64,000 nucleotides of DNA. It comes from Olleya sp. YS (GTDB lineage: Bacteria > Bacteroidota > Bacteroidia > Flavobacteriales > Flavobacteriaceae). The DNA lies in contig NZ_CP121685.1 of NCBI RefSeq assembly GCF_029760915.1, forward strand, positions 1,834,001 to 1,898,000, given 5' to 3'. The position numbers and the translations under genes were made by a program. The notes beneath the pieces are model-generated. The model did not search any database, was not told the DNA's origin, and saw only the letters and a list, made by a program, of their open reading frames with translations. Each line of letters starts with the position of its first letter. Positions within the stretch are counted from its first letter, which is position 1. Positions 55,397 through 64,000 of the stretch are shown here, in pieces.

Positions 55397-56875
55397 ATGA
55401 GTAAAAAACTAACAAGTAGAGCCGAAAATTATTCCAAATGGTATAATGAATTGGTTGTTGAAGCGGATTTAGCAGAAAATTCAGCTGTAAGAGGCTGTAT
55501 GGTTATCAAACCTTATGGATTTGCTATTTGGGAAAAAATGCAAGCAGAATTAGATAGAATGTTTAAGGAAACTGGTCATCAAAATGCATATTTTCCTCTG
55601 TTTGTGCCTAAAAGCTTGTTTGAAGCTGAAGAAAAAAACGCTGAAGGTTTTGCTAAAGAATGTGCAGTTGTTACTCATTATAGATTGCAAAATGATCCAG
55701 ATAAACCTGGTAAATTAAGAGTAGACCCAAAAGCCAAACTAGAAGAAGAGTTAGTAGTGCGTCCAACGAGCGAAGCTATTATTTGGAATACCTACAAGGG
55801 ATGGATTCAATCTTACAGAGATTTACCATTGTTGATAAATCAATGGGCAAACGTAGTTCGTTGGGAAATGCGTACAAGATTATTTTTACGTACAGCTGAG
55901 TTTTTATGGCAAGAAGGTCATACAGCTCATGCAACAAAAAAAGAAGCTTTAGCTGAAGCTGAACTAATGAATAATGTCTATGCTACTTTTGCTGAAAACT
56001 TTATGGCTATTCCAGTTATACAAGGTCTAAAAACAGAAAGTGAACGTTTTGCAGGTGCAGATGAAACCTATTGTATTGAAGCCTTAATGCAAGATGGTAA
56101 AGCGTTACAAGCTGGTACGTCTCACTTTTTAGGTCAGAATTTTGCCAAAGCATTTGATGTAAAGTTTACTTCAAAAGAAGGAAAGCAAGATTATGTATGG
56201 GCAACATCTTGGGGAGTGTCTACCAGATTGATGGGAGCTTTAATTATGACCCATAGTGATGACAAAGGATTAGTATTACCTCCAAATTTAGCACCTAATC
56301 AAGTAGTTATTGTTCCTATTTATAAAAATGAAGAGCAATTAGACGCTATCACTGAAGTAGTTAATGGAATAATGAAAGATTTAAGATCTAAAAATATATC
56401 TGTTAAATATGACAACAGAGATACGTTTAGACCAGGAGCAAAATTTGCTCAGCATGAATTACAAGGTGTACCTTTAAGAATTGCAATTGGTGCTAGAGAT
56501 TTAGAAAATGGTACCGTAGAACTTGCTAGACGTGATACATTAACAAAAGAAATAGTACCATTAAACAATCTAATAAAAACAGTTGAAGATTTAATGACCG
56601 AAATACAAGATGCATTATTTAAAAAAGCATTAGATTTTAGAGAAGCACACATTACAGAGGTAGAATCCTTTGAAGAGTTTAAGGAGGTATTAGAAACTAA
56701 AGGCGGATTTATCTCTGCTCATTGGGATGGTACTACTGAAACAGAAGATAAAATCAAAGAATTAACTAAAGCAACTATTAGATGTATCCCTTTAGAAGGA
56801 CAGTTTGAAAAAGGAGCTTGTGTCTTCACTGGTGCGCCATCTAAACGTCGTGTATTATTTGCAAAAGCGTATTAA
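55397..56875 (+). CDS. proS: Prolyl-tRNA synthetase (short, eukaryote/archaeal-like type)
   Basis: A 492-residue class-II synthetase without the bacterial insertion (editing) domain. Motif 2 is around [24 protein letters not shown], motif 3 near [19 protein letters not shown], and the anticodon-binding domain follows [16 protein letters not shown]. Common in Bacteroidota. A divergent intergenic gap of 101 bases separates it from the lipoprotein gene. Confidence 0.97.
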   Translation: MSKKLTSRAENYSKWYNELVVEADLAENSAVRGCMVIKPYGFAIWEKMQAELDRMFKETGHQNAYFPLFVPKSLFEAEEKNAEGFAKECAVVTHYRLQNDPDKPGKLRVDPKAKLEEELVVRPTSEAIIWNTYKGWIQSYRDLPLLINQWANVVRWEMRTRLFLRTAEFLWQEGHTAHATKKEALAEAELMNNVYATFAENFMAIPVIQGLKTESERFAGADETYCIEALMQDGKALQAGTSHFLGQNFAKAFDVKFTSKEGKQDYVWATSWGVSTRLMGALIMTHSDDKGLVLPPNLAPNQVVIVPIYKNEEQLDAITEVVNGIMKDLRSKNISVKYDNRDTFRPGAKFAQHELQGVPLRIAIGARDLENGTVELARRDTLTKEIVPLNNLIKTVEDLMTEIQDALFKKALDFREAHITEVESFEEFKEVLETKGGFISAHWDGTTETEDKIKELTKATIRCIPLEGQFEKGACVFTGAPSKRRVLFAKAY

Positions 56876-56907
56876 TGCAATTTTTTTCAATTTTTTTTAA
56901 TTAGTTG

Positions 56908-56937
56908 TTGCAACATTTAAAAATAGTTGTATTTTTG
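56908..56937 (+). promoter_or_regulatory. Upstream promoter for tRNA-Glu/rpsT
   Basis: TTG (56908-56910), 19-base spacer, TATTTTTG (56930-56937). Confidence 0.6.
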
Positions 56938-56975
56938 CATCCGCAATGGAAACATTGAAGGTTATTTGAAAAAGA

Positions 56976-57006
56976 TTGCAAGATTTAAATATTAAATTTA
57001 TATTTG
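56976..57006 (+). promoter_or_regulatory. Proximal promoter for tRNA-Glu
   Basis: TTG (56976-56978), 20-base spacer, TATATTTG (56999-57006). Start would be near 57012, about 13 bases before the tRNA. Confidence 0.75.
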
Positions 57007-57024
57007 CGCTCTCAATAGCAAAAT

Positions 57025-57096
57025 GGCCCGTTCGTCTATCGGCTAGGACGCCAGGTTTTCATCCTGGTAAGAGGGGTTCGATTCCCCTACGGGCTA
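57025..57096 (+). tRNA. tRNA-Glu (anticodon TTC)
   Basis: A full cloverleaf: acceptor GGCCCGT paired with ACGGGCT (G1-U72 wobble), D-arm, anticodon stem CCAGG (57051-57055) / CCTGG (57063-57067) around loop TTTTCAT with anticodon TTC at 57058-57060, and T-arm GGGG TTCGATT CCCC. Discriminator A; no encoded CCA. Confidence 0.95.
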
Positions 57097-57129
57097 CAAT
57101 TTTTTAATAAAAAAGAAAAAATAAACAAA

Positions 57130-57381
57130 ATGGCAAATCATAAGTCATCGTTAAAAAGAATTAGAAGTAACGAAACTAAGCGTTTAAGAAATAAGTATCA
57201 GCATAAGACTACTCGTAATGCGATTAAGAAGTTGCGCGAGATGGATAACAAGAAAGAAGCTGTGGCTTTGTTTCCAACTGTTGTATCTATGTTAGATAAG
57301 TTAGCTAAGAATAACGTTATTCATGCTAATAAAGCTTCTAACTTAAAATCTAGTTTAGCTAAGCACGTTGCTGCTTTATAA
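57130..57381 (+). CDS. rpsT: 30S ribosomal protein S20
   Basis: An 83-residue helical basic protein binding 16S rRNA. It starts [15 protein letters not shown], keeps [14 protein letters not shown], and ends in [21 protein letters not shown]. It lies 33 bases after the tRNA and is probably processed from the same transcript. Confidence 0.97.
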   Translation: MANHKSSLKRIRSNETKRLRNKYQHKTTRNAIKKLREMDNKKEAVALFPTVVSMLDKLAKNNVIHANKASNLKSSLAKHVAAL

Positions 57382-57405
57382 ACAGTTTTAGTTATATAAT
57401 ATTAT

Positions 57406-57436
57406 AAGCGTTTCACTTTGTGAAGCGCTTTTTTTT
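57406..57436 (+). terminator. Intrinsic terminator after rpsT
   Basis: AAGCGTTTCAC (57406-57416) / GTGAAGCGCTT (57420-57430), one G-T pair, with a T-run. Confidence 0.9.
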
Positions 57437-57497
57437 ATGCTTTAAATTTTGATGGTATTATTTAGCAATAATAGATTGTTAGGTAAAATGATGCCAT

Positions 57498-57530
57498 AAA
57501 AAAAGCCTTAATTTGAATATTAAGGCTTCT
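57498..57530 (-). terminator. Terminator downstream of rho
   Basis: AAGCCTTAAT (57503-57512) / ATTAAGGCTT (57519-57528); reading leftward, the T-run follows at 57497-57504. Confidence 0.85.
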
Positions 57531-57550
57531 TAGTTTATTGCAAAGTTTCT

Positions 57551-59197
57551 TTAACCGTTCATAGAGATTAAAAACTCTTCGTTATTTCTAGTTTGTTTAA
57601 ATCTATCGTTTATAAATTCCATAGCTTCTACAGGATTCATATCTGCTAAGTATTTACGCATAACCCACATACGTTGTATTGTAGTTTCATCTAATAATAT
57701 GTCATCACGACGTGTACTAGACGATGTTAAATCTATTGCTGGGAAAATACGACGATTAGATATTTTTCGATCCAATTGTAGCTCCATATTACCTGTACCT
57801 TTAAATTCTTCAAAGATTACTTCGTCCATTTTAGAACCAGTTTCTGTTAAAGCAGTTGCAATAATTGTAAGTGATCCACCATTTTCTATGTTACGTGCTG
57901 CTCCAAAGAAACGTTTTGGTTTGTGTAATGCATTAGCATCGACACCACCAGACAATATTTTTCCTGATGCTGGTTGTACTGTATTGTAAGCTCTAGCTAA
58001 ACGTGTAATAGAGTCTAAAAGGATTACTACATCGTGTCCGCACTCAACTAATCGTTTTGCTTTTTCTAACACGATATTAGCAATCTTTACATGCTCATGT
58101 GCTTCTTTATCAAACGTAGAGGCTATAACTTCTCCACGCACATTACGTTGCATGTCTGTTACCTCTTCAGGACGCTCGTCTATTAGTAAAATCATTTGAT
58201 AGACTTCTGGATGGTTTGCAGCAATTGCATTAGCCACATCCTTTAATAACATAGTCTTACCAGTTTTTGGTTGAGATACAATCATACCACGTTGTCCTTT
58301 TCCTATTGGAGAAAATAAGTCCATGATTCTTGTAGAAATGGTGCTTTGTTTTTCAGCTATGTTAAATTTTTCTTGCGGAAATAATGGTGTTAAATGCTCA
58401 AAAGCTACACGGTCTCTAACTACATTTGGGTTTTGACCATTGATTTTGCTAACCTTTATTAACGGGAAGTATTTTTCGCCTTCTTTTGGTGGACGTACAT
58501 GACCTAAAACCGTATCTCCAGTTTTTAATCCAAATAAACGGATTTGAGATTGTGATACATAAATATCATCTGGTGATGATAAGTAGTTGTAATCTGATGA
58601 GCGTAAAAATCCATAGCCATCTTGCATGATGTCTAAAACTCCTTCACTTTCTATGATAGCGTCAAATTCAAAATCTGGTTCTCTGTAACGGTTACGGTTG
58701 TCTTTGTTACCATTATGTTGATTACCGTTTTTTTGATTTTTCTGATTTTTTTGGTTGTTGTGTTTTGGACGATTTTGTTGCTTGTTATCTTTTTGTTTCT
58801 CGTCCTTATTATCGTTAGCCTGTTTGTTTTTTTGATGATTATGAACTGGCTTTTTGTGCTGTGCTTTTTCTGGAGCAGTGTCATGAGATTTATCTTTAGA
58901 CTCTAGCTCTGACTTTAAATCTAACTTAGATTGGTTAGTGTTGTCTTTTTGAGGCGCAGGTTTTGCAACTCTTGCTCTTTTAGGTTTTTGTTGTGTAGGT
59001 TTTGCTGGTGCTTGTTTTGCTGGTGCATCATCCTTTTTAACGTCTAAAACAGCTTTTGGATCTGCTGCTTGCTTGTCTAGTATTTTATATACTAAATCTA
59101 ATTTTTTAAGTGAACGAAATTTTGGGACGTTCAATTTTTTAGCTATATCCTGTAATTCAGGTAGCTTCATTTCTTTTAATTGTGAGATTTCAAACAT
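57551..59197 (-). CDS. rho: Transcription termination factor Rho
   Basis: A 548-residue hexameric ATP-dependent RNA translocase. N-terminal helical region ([18 protein letters not shown]), then a long disordered insertion (about residues 50-170, rich in Lys, Gln, Asn, His), the RNA-binding cold-shock-like domain ([14 protein letters not shown]), and the ATPase domain with [11 protein letters not shown] (Walker A), [13 protein letters not shown] (Walker B) and [18 protein letters not shown]. Insertion of this type is known in related Rho proteins, where it can drive condensate formation. Confidence 0.97.
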   Translation of the reverse strand: MFEISQLKEMKLPELQDIAKKLNVPKFRSLKKLDLVYKILDKQAADPKAVLDVKKDDAPAKQAPAKPTQQKPKRARVAKPAPQKDNTNQSKLDLKSELESKDKSHDTAPEKAQHKKPVHNHQKNKQANDNKDEKQKDNKQQNRPKHNNQKNQKNQKNGNQHNGNKDNRNRYREPDFEFDAIIESEGVLDIMQDGYGFLRSSDYNYLSSPDDIYVSQSQIRLFGLKTGDTVLGHVRPPKEGEKYFPLIKVSKINGQNPNVVRDRVAFEHLTPLFPQEKFNIAEKQSTISTRIMDLFSPIGKGQRGMIVSQPKTGKTMLLKDVANAIAANHPEVYQMILLIDERPEEVTDMQRNVRGEVIASTFDKEAHEHVKIANIVLEKAKRLVECGHDVVILLDSITRLARAYNTVQPASGKILSGGVDANALHKPKRFFGAARNIENGGSLTIIATALTETGSKMDEVIFEEFKGTGNMELQLDRKISNRRIFPAIDLTSSSTRRDDILLDETTIQRMWVMRKYLADMNPVEAMEFINDRFKQTRNNEEFLISMNG

Positions 59198-59404
59198 TGA
59201 TGTTGAATTAACTTATGTAAAATAGTTTTTTTGAATTGATTGTTTCTTGAAGAAAATAAGATAAACTTCTGAAGAATTAACGTTCTGCTAGTGTGAGTGT
59301 TGCACAACGTTACTGCAATTATACGACTTTTATTTTAATTTTTTATTCAATATTTATAAAAGAAACTATATTTTTGTCATTCAATTTTATTTTGAAACTA
59401 TAAA
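59198..59404. other. Divergent intergenic region between rho and the DUF4293 gene
   Basis: A 207-base gap. AACGTTCTG (59279-59287) and AACGTTACTG (59306-59315) are a near-direct repeat and GTTGCACAAC (59299-59308) is a short palindrome, in the probable rho leader. TATTTTTG at 59369-59376 is a -7 box for the rightward gene. Nothing else is evident. Confidence 0.4.
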
Positions 59405-59818
59405 ATGTTACAACGCATCCAAACAGTATACTTATTAATTGTAGCTATCATCTCTGGCGGATTGATTTTTGTCTTTGATTTATGGACTACTGCAAATGAG
59501 GTTGTTGTATTTGCAAAAGACGAGCTAGTTGTTTTTGGTTTGTTTTTAGGGTCTGCGTTATTAGCATTAATTTCAATATTTAGTTATAAAAACAGGAAAT
59601 CTCAATTTATGTTGGGACGACTCAATCAGATATTAAACTTAATTTTACTAGGATTTTTCGTGTATCGAATACTAACCGCATCTGGAGAAGCAAATGATGT
59701 TTCTGAGAAAGGTGTTGCGATTTTCCTTCCTGTTATTTCTATCGTCTTTTTGATTTTATCAAACAGAGCCATTAAGAGGGATGAAGATCTTGTAAAATCT
59801 GTAGATCGTTTACGTTAA
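59405..59818 (+). CDS. DUF4293 membrane protein
   Basis: A 137-residue protein with four TM helices and the opening MLQRIQTVYLLIVAIISGGLIF typical of DUF4293. It is often next to rho in this family; the function is unknown. Confidence 0.88.
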   Translation: MLQRIQTVYLLIVAIISGGLIFVFDLWTTANEVVVFAKDELVVFGLFLGSALLALISIFSYKNRKSQFMLGRLNQILNLILLGFFVYRILTASGEANDVSEKGVAIFLPVISIVFLILSNRAIKRDEDLVKSVDRLR

Positions 59819-59845
59819 ACCTAACATCTTAGTAGTATTAGTGCG

Positions 59846-59878
59846 AAAAAAACCCAAAGTGAAAGCTTTGGGTTTTTT
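59846..59878. terminator. Bidirectional terminator between convergent genes
   Basis: AAAAAACCCAAAG / CTTTGGGTTTTTT around GAAAG-type loop, with A- and T-runs on the two sides; it overlaps the end of the leftward gene. Confidence 0.9.
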
Positions 59879-60371
59879 ATTTTCTTGGATATTCAATCAC
59901 TTCCAAATGGTCAATTTTACCATTCTCTACAGTAAAACGAAGCATGGTTCTTACGTTATGAAACCCATGAATTCCGATTGCTCCAGGATTCATATGTAAT
60001 AAACCTAATTTTTTATCTGGCATCACTTTTAGGATATGTGAATGTCCACAAATAAATAGTTTTGGAGGATTTACTTTTATTTCATCTCTCACTCTACTAT
60101 TATATTTGTTTGGATAACCACCAATGTGTGTGATCCAAACATCAACACCTTCTATAGTAAATCGGTTATGTTCTGGAAACTCCACACGTGCTTTATTATT
60201 ATCTATATTTCCCCAAACTGCACGTAAAGGTTTTAATTGTTTAATTTGGTCAGTGACGTTTAAATCACCAATATCTCCAGCATGCCAGACTTCGTCTGCT
60301 TGTTTGACGTGTTTTAAAATAGTGTCATCAATATAACTATGTGTATCTGAGAGTAACAGGATTTTTTTCAT
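59877..60371 (-). CDS. YfcE/MJ0936-type metallophosphoesterase
   Basis: A 164-residue calcineurin-like phosphodiesterase. Metal motifs are SDTHSYID, HAGDIGD, GNIDNN, THIGGYP and CGHSHI, all in order. Homologues act on phosphodiesters such as bis-pNPP; physiological substrate unknown. Confidence 0.93.
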   Translation of the reverse strand: MKKILLLSDTHSYIDDTILKHVKQADEVWHAGDIGDLNVTDQIKQLKPLRAVWGNIDNNKARVEFPEHNRFTIEGVDVWITHIGGYPNKYNSRVRDEIKVNPPKLFICGHSHILKVMPDKKLGLLHMNPGAIGIHGFHNVRTMLRFTVENGKIDHLEVIEYPRK

Positions 60372-60450
60372 TTGTTGTTTTCGTGTAAGCGATACTCTTT
60401 TTAGTGTCTTAAATTTCTCTAAAACATTCTCACCTTAGTAGGAATAAAAT

Positions 60451-60458
60451 TATCTTTG
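60451..60458 (+). promoter_or_regulatory. Promoter -7 box of truA
   Basis: TATCTTTG, a TAnnTTTG match, 27 bases before the TTG start at 60486. Confidence 0.55.
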
Positions 60459-60485
60459 TTTTTTAAATGTAAAAATACAGCTTTC

Positions 60486-61238
60486 TTGCGCTATTTTATA
60501 GAACTCTCATACAATGGATCAAATTATCATGGTTGGCAAAATCAACCCAATGCTATTTCTGTACAAGAAGTAGTTGAGAAGGCATTGTCAACTATTTTGG
60601 GTGAAACTATTGTTGTAATGGGAGCAGGACGTACAGATGCTGGTGTACATGCCAAGCAATTGTTTGCACATTTTGATACAGATTTGGTTTTAGATTTTAT
60701 AGCACTTAAATTTAAACTCAATTCTTTTTTACCAAATGATGTTGCTATTTGTTCAATTTTTAAAGTAAAAGAAGACGCACATGCCAGATTTGATGCTACA
60801 AGTAGAGCCTATTTATACAGAATTGCATTGCAGAAAAATCCTTTTAATGTAGATGCTGCTTATTACGTTAAGCAGACTCTTGATGTTAAAAAGATGCAGG
60901 AAGCCTCAGAAATTCTATTTAAGTATAAAGATTTTCAATGCTTTTCAAAAACAAATACTGATGTAAAGACGTATAATTGTGTAATAATGAAAGCCCATTG
61001 GCAAGTCATTGAAGACGAATTGCATTTTACAATAAAAGCAGACCGATTTTTACGTAACATGGTTCGTGCAATTGTAGGGACGTTAATTCAGGTTGGAATA
61101 GGTAAATTACAAGTTGAGGATATGCATACTATAATAGCTTCAAAAAATAGGAGCGAAGCAGGTTTTTCTGTTCCAGCACATGGTTTATATTTAACAGAAG
61201 TAGCGTATCCAGAGGACATAATATTAAAAGAAGACTAA
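60486..61238 (+). CDS. truA: tRNA pseudouridine(38-40) synthase
   Basis: A 250-residue enzyme modifying U38-U40 in the tRNA anticodon arm. It starts RYFIELSYNGSNYHGWQNQP right after a TTG at 60486; no ATG is available and an earlier TTG lies inside the promoter box. The catalytic Asp is Asp51 in GAGRTDAGVHA, and FDATSRAYLYRI and FLRNMVRAIVGTL follow. Probably co-transcribed with the ABC exporter 32 bases downstream. Confidence 0.95.
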   Translation: MRYFIELSYNGSNYHGWQNQPNAISVQEVVEKALSTILGETIVVMGAGRTDAGVHAKQLFAHFDTDLVLDFIALKFKLNSFLPNDVAICSIFKVKEDAHARFDATSRAYLYRIALQKNPFNVDAAYYVKQTLDVKKMQEASEILFKYKDFQCFSKTNTDVKTYNCVIMKAHWQVIEDELHFTIKADRFLRNMVRAIVGTLIQVGIGKLQVEDMHTIIASKNRSEAGFSVPAHGLYLTEVAYPEDIILKED

Positions 61239-61270
61239 TTTATATATTTTCGTAATCACGAAAAGTAAAC

Positions 61271-63043
61271 ATGACAAAAACTAAAGAAAACATATTTGAT
61301 CTAGGCTTATTTAAACGCTTGTTTAAATACACTAAACCATACAGAATAGTATTTTATAGCTTAATCATTTCAGTATTAATTTTAGGAGCTTTAAGTATTG
61401 CTACTCCTGTGTTACTTAGAGAAATTATTGACGAGCATTTAGTAAAAAACGACTTTAAAGGCTTTGTTAATTTGATTGTATTAATGATTGGTTTGTTGGT
61501 AGCTCAAGTGGTGTTTCAGTGGTTTTTTATTTTTTATTCGTCTTGGTTAGGGTTAAAAATGGTAAAAGATATTCGTGTGAAGTTGTTTGACCATATTCTA
61601 AGCTTTAAAATGAAGTATTTTAACACCTCTTCAGTTGGTGTGTTAATTACAAGAGCAGTAACAGATATGGAGCGTATATCGTCTGTTTTTGGTGATGGTT
61701 TATTTACTATTATCAGAGATTTACTAGTCATGGTAGTTATTTCTGGAGCTATGTTGTATTACAATTGGCAATTAAGCTTAATTGTATTTGTAACCTTACC
61801 AATAGTATTATTTGCTACAAAAATTTTCCAACGTTACATGAAACGTGCGTTTGAAGATGTACGTAATGAAGTGTCTAATCTAAACTCGTTTGTTCAAGAA
61901 CGTGTAACTGGAATGAAAATTTTACAATTATTTACGCGAGAAGACACAGAATATAAAAACTTTAAAGAAATAAATAATCGTCATAAAAAAGCATGGTTAA
62001 AAACGGTTTGGTATAACTCTATTTTCTTTCCGATAGCAGAATTTTTAGGCTCCTTAACCACAGGTTTAGTGGTGTGGTATGGTGGATTAAATATTTTGGT
62101 TGAAGGTAGTAATGTCACACCTGGTGCATTGTTTATGTTTATTACTATGATACCTATGTTGTTTAGGCCATTACGTCAAATAGCAGATAAGTTTAATACC
62201 CTTCAAATGGGAATGATTGCCTCAAACCGAGTCTTTAAAATTTTAGACACCACCTCACATATTGACAATTCAGGTAGTTTAATTGCAGATAATTTTGAAG
62301 GTCATATTAACTTTAACAACGTGCATTTTAGTTATGTTAAAGATGAAGAAGTGTTAAAAGGAATTTCTTTTAACGTCAAAGCAGGAGAGACAGTTGCTAT
62401 TGTAGGTGCGACAGGTGCAGGAAAAAGTACGGTTATTAATTTATTAAATCGTTTTTACGAAATTAATTCTGGAGACATCAACATAGACAATACAAACATC
62501 AAAGATTATACTTTAGTCTCATTAAGACAGCAAATTGCTGTGGTGTTACAAGATGTATTTTTGTTTGCAGATACCATTTTAAACAATATTACTTTAAATA
62601 ATCCTAATATTACCGAAGCACAAGTAGTAAAAGCAGCAAAGGATATTGGAATCCACGATTTTATTATGAGTCTACCAAACGGTTACCATTATAACGTTAA
62701 AGAGCGTGGTGTGATGTTGTCTTCTGGACAACGTCAACTCATTTCATTTTTACGTGCCTATGTGACTAATCCAAGTATTTTGGTGTTAGATGAAGCTACA
62801 TCCTCTGTAGATTCTTATTCTGAACAGTTAATACAAAATGCTACCGAGAAAATAACAAAAGGTCGTACATCTATTGTAATTGCCCACAGATTAGCGACTA
62901 TCCAAAAAGCAGATAATATCATTGTGATGGATGCTGGTCAAATTGTAGAGCAAGGAACACATCAAGAGTTGCTTAAAAAAGATAATGGGTATTATAAAAA
63001 CTTGTACGAAGTACAGTTTTTGCAAGCAGAAAAGGTGGCTTAA
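61271..63043 (+). CDS. ABC transporter, fused permease and ATPase (exporter type)
   Basis: A 590-residue half-transporter, MsbA/MdlB-like. Six TM helices (about 30-320), then the nucleotide-binding domain with Walker A GATGAGKST (about 374), Q-loop, signature LSSGQRQLIS (about 478), Walker B ILVLDEATS and H-loop IAHRLATI. It probably dimerises to export a lipid or drug; the substrate is unknown. Its stop is 2 bases from the convergent cdaA stop. Confidence 0.95.
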   Translation: MTKTKENIFDLGLFKRLFKYTKPYRIVFYSLIISVLILGALSIATPVLLREIIDEHLVKNDFKGFVNLIVLMIGLLVAQVVFQWFFIFYSSWLGLKMVKDIRVKLFDHILSFKMKYFNTSSVGVLITRAVTDMERISSVFGDGLFTIIRDLLVMVVISGAMLYYNWQLSLIVFVTLPIVLFATKIFQRYMKRAFEDVRNEVSNLNSFVQERVTGMKILQLFTREDTEYKNFKEINNRHKKAWLKTVWYNSIFFPIAEFLGSLTTGLVVWYGGLNILVEGSNVTPGALFMFITMIPMLFRPLRQIADKFNTLQMGMIASNRVFKILDTTSHIDNSGSLIADNFEGHINFNNVHFSYVKDEEVLKGISFNVKAGETVAIVGATGAGKSTVINLLNRFYEINSGDINIDNTNIKDYTLVSLRQQIAVVLQDVFLFADTILNNITLNNPNITEAQVVKAAKDIGIHDFIMSLPNGYHYNVKERGVMLSSGQRQLISFLRAYVTNPSILVLDEATSSVDSYSEQLIQNATEKITKGRTSIVIAHRLATIQKADNIIVMDAGQIVEQGTHQELLKKDNGYYKNLYEVQFLQAEKVA

Positions 63044-63045
63044 AT

Positions 63046-63837
63046 TTAATCCAAATCCTTCTTCAAAATCTCAGCTAATTCTGTCGTGTCTTTAAATGGC
63101 AAGAATTCGCCATTTCTAAAACAAGAAATTTGTCCAGTTTCTTCACTTACAGCAATAGCAATTGCATCTGTACGTTCTGTTACACCAACTGCAGCACGAT
63201 GACGCAATCCAAAGCGTTGCGGAATGGTCTTCTCGTTATTAACAGGTAAAATCACGCGCGTTGCTTTTACTATATTATCTTGGATAATAATGGCTCCATC
63301 GTGTAATGGACTATTTTTAAAAAAGATACTTTCTATAATAGGTTGAGTGACTTTTATATTCATCTCGTCACCTGTTCCAGCTAAAAAATCTAGGTTATTG
63401 TTACGTTCTAAAACTATTAAAGCACCAGTTTTTGAGCTACTCATTTTATTGCATGCAGCAATAACAGCATCAATATCTGTGATTGACGTTGAAATCCCTT
63501 CGGTTTTTAAAAATTTTAAATGTCTTAAAAAGCCACGTTTAGTAGAAAAGTTAGTCGAGCCAATCATTAATAAAAACTTTCTAACTTCCTGCTGAAACAC
63601 TATAATTAAAGCAATAAATCCAACACTAATAAAGCCACCTAATATTTTGGTGAGTAATACCATTTGTAAAGCTTCAACCGTTAAATAGATAAAGTAAATC
63701 ACTACAATACCAATAAAAATATTAATAGCAACAGTCCCTTTAACTAGTTTGTAGGCATAATAGAGGAGTAATGCTACTAAGACCACATCTATAATGTCAA
63801 TCCAGCTAAATTTTAAAATGTCGTTAAATATCTCCAA
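63046..63837 (-). CDS. cdaA: Diadenylate cyclase (c-di-AMP synthase), CdaA type
   Basis: A 263-residue membrane protein with three TM helices (about 14-75) and the DAC domain, including SPLHDGAIII (DGA motif) and FGLRHRAAVGVTE (RHR motif). It makes c-di-AMP from two ATP. The start is TTG at 63837: a stop lies 27 bases upstream and no ATG falls between. No CdaR (YbbR-like) gene is adjacent on the visible side. Confidence 0.95.
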   Translation of the reverse strand: MEIFNDILKFSWIDIIDVVLVALLLYYAYKLVKGTVAINIFIGIVVIYFIYLTVEALQMVLLTKILGGFISVGFIALIIVFQQEVRKFLLMIGSTNFSTKRGFLRHLKFLKTEGISTSITDIDAVIAACNKMSSSKTGALIVLERNNNLDFLAGTGDEMNIKVTQPIIESIFFKNSPLHDGAIIIQDNIVKATRVILPVNNEKTIPQRFGLRHRAAVGVTERTDAIAIAVSEETGQISCFRNGEFLPFKDTTELAEILKKDLD

Positions 63838-64000
63838 GTAAATGCGGTTTTGGTAAATTTAGTAAAATTGGGTTAATAAATGAATTCATGATTATTAATC
63901 ACCTTTTTATCATTTTTAAAATTTTCTAATTTTGATTTGACAGTTATGTAATCTTGAAAACTTAAATTTTTATTAATACCTATATTAATATTATGATAGT
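63838..64000. other. Intergenic region to the window edge
   Basis: About 160 AT-rich bases carrying the cdaA leader; on the minus strand TAAATTTA near 63856-63863 is a weak -7-like box. No gene is visible up to the edge. Confidence 0.4.

Noticed and set aside
58651-58906. Open frames on both strands inside the Rho insertion
   Set aside because: They are other-frame readings of the Lys/Asn/Gln-rich low-complexity part of rho.
60456-60485. Starting TruA at the first in-frame TTG
   Set aside because: That codon overlaps the -7 box, and the family N-terminus begins right after the second TTG.

Overview
The window is a chromosomal segment of a member of the Flavobacteriaceae (Bacteroidota). The evidence is an AT-rich genome, starts without Shine-Dalgarno sequences, -7 boxes of the TAnnTTTG type, a fused SecDF, a Rho with a long Asn/Lys/Gln-rich insertion, FecR/TonB outer-membrane systems, many lipoproteins, and a giant secreted protein ending in a gliding-motility-type (type IX secretion, type B) C-terminal domain. 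I cannot name the genus from sequence alone. I see no prophage, insertion sequence, CRISPR array or classic defence island; almost all genes are intact.

Layout. 1-5.5 kb: end of the spc operon and the alpha operon (rpmD end, rplO, secY, infA, rpmJ, rpsM, rpsK, rpsD, rpoA, rplQ), with hairpin-rich spacers and an internal terminator plus promoter before rpsD. 5.6-10.6 kb: carA, eno, citrate synthase and a DDAH-like hydrolase, each separated by a clear terminator. 10.8-17.5 kb: a lipoprotein, then an ECF sigma/FecR/TonB-receptor operon facing away from a large acidic surface-type lipoprotein; an 11-bp perfect inverted repeat lies between them. 17.6-21.2 kb: ffh, a four-helix-bundle (IVS-type) gene bracketed by imperfect inverted repeats, folD and a membrane protein. 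21.2-27 kb: a leftward run of small accessory and RNA-modification genes (VOC protein, DUF4440 protein, rluF, hydrolase, cupin, lipoprotein, HerA-like ATPase). 27.1-33.6 kb: queE, asnB, a hybrid histidine kinase and gyrB. 33.7-40.4 kb: secreted proteins, malate dehydrogenase and secDF. 40.4-44.6 kb: a dispersed-repeat-like intergenic element and the leftward operon folE-cysS-yidD-lgt-DUF192. 44.8-52.5 kb: a small secreted protein and a roughly 2400-residue repeat adhesin. 52.7-64 kb: FadL-like porin, a low-complexity lipoprotein, proS, tRNA-Glu, rpsT, rho, DUF4293, a phosphodiesterase, truA, an ABC exporter and the c-di-AMP synthase cdaA.

How the genes work together: most are housekeeping (translation, secretion, central carbon metabolism). 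The parts most likely to hold undescribed biology are the sigma/FecR/receptor locus with its divergent lipoprotein, the giant adhesin locus (which shares a repeat module with that lipoprotein), the inverted-repeat-flanked IVS-type gene, the roughly 100-bp intergenic element near 40.5 kb, and a terminator-like hairpin directly after the gyrB promoter. Several starts are non-ATG (rluF, truA and cdaA with TTG; the TonB receptor with GTG), and three mRNAs look leaderless. All functional calls come from reading motifs by eye; no database search was run.
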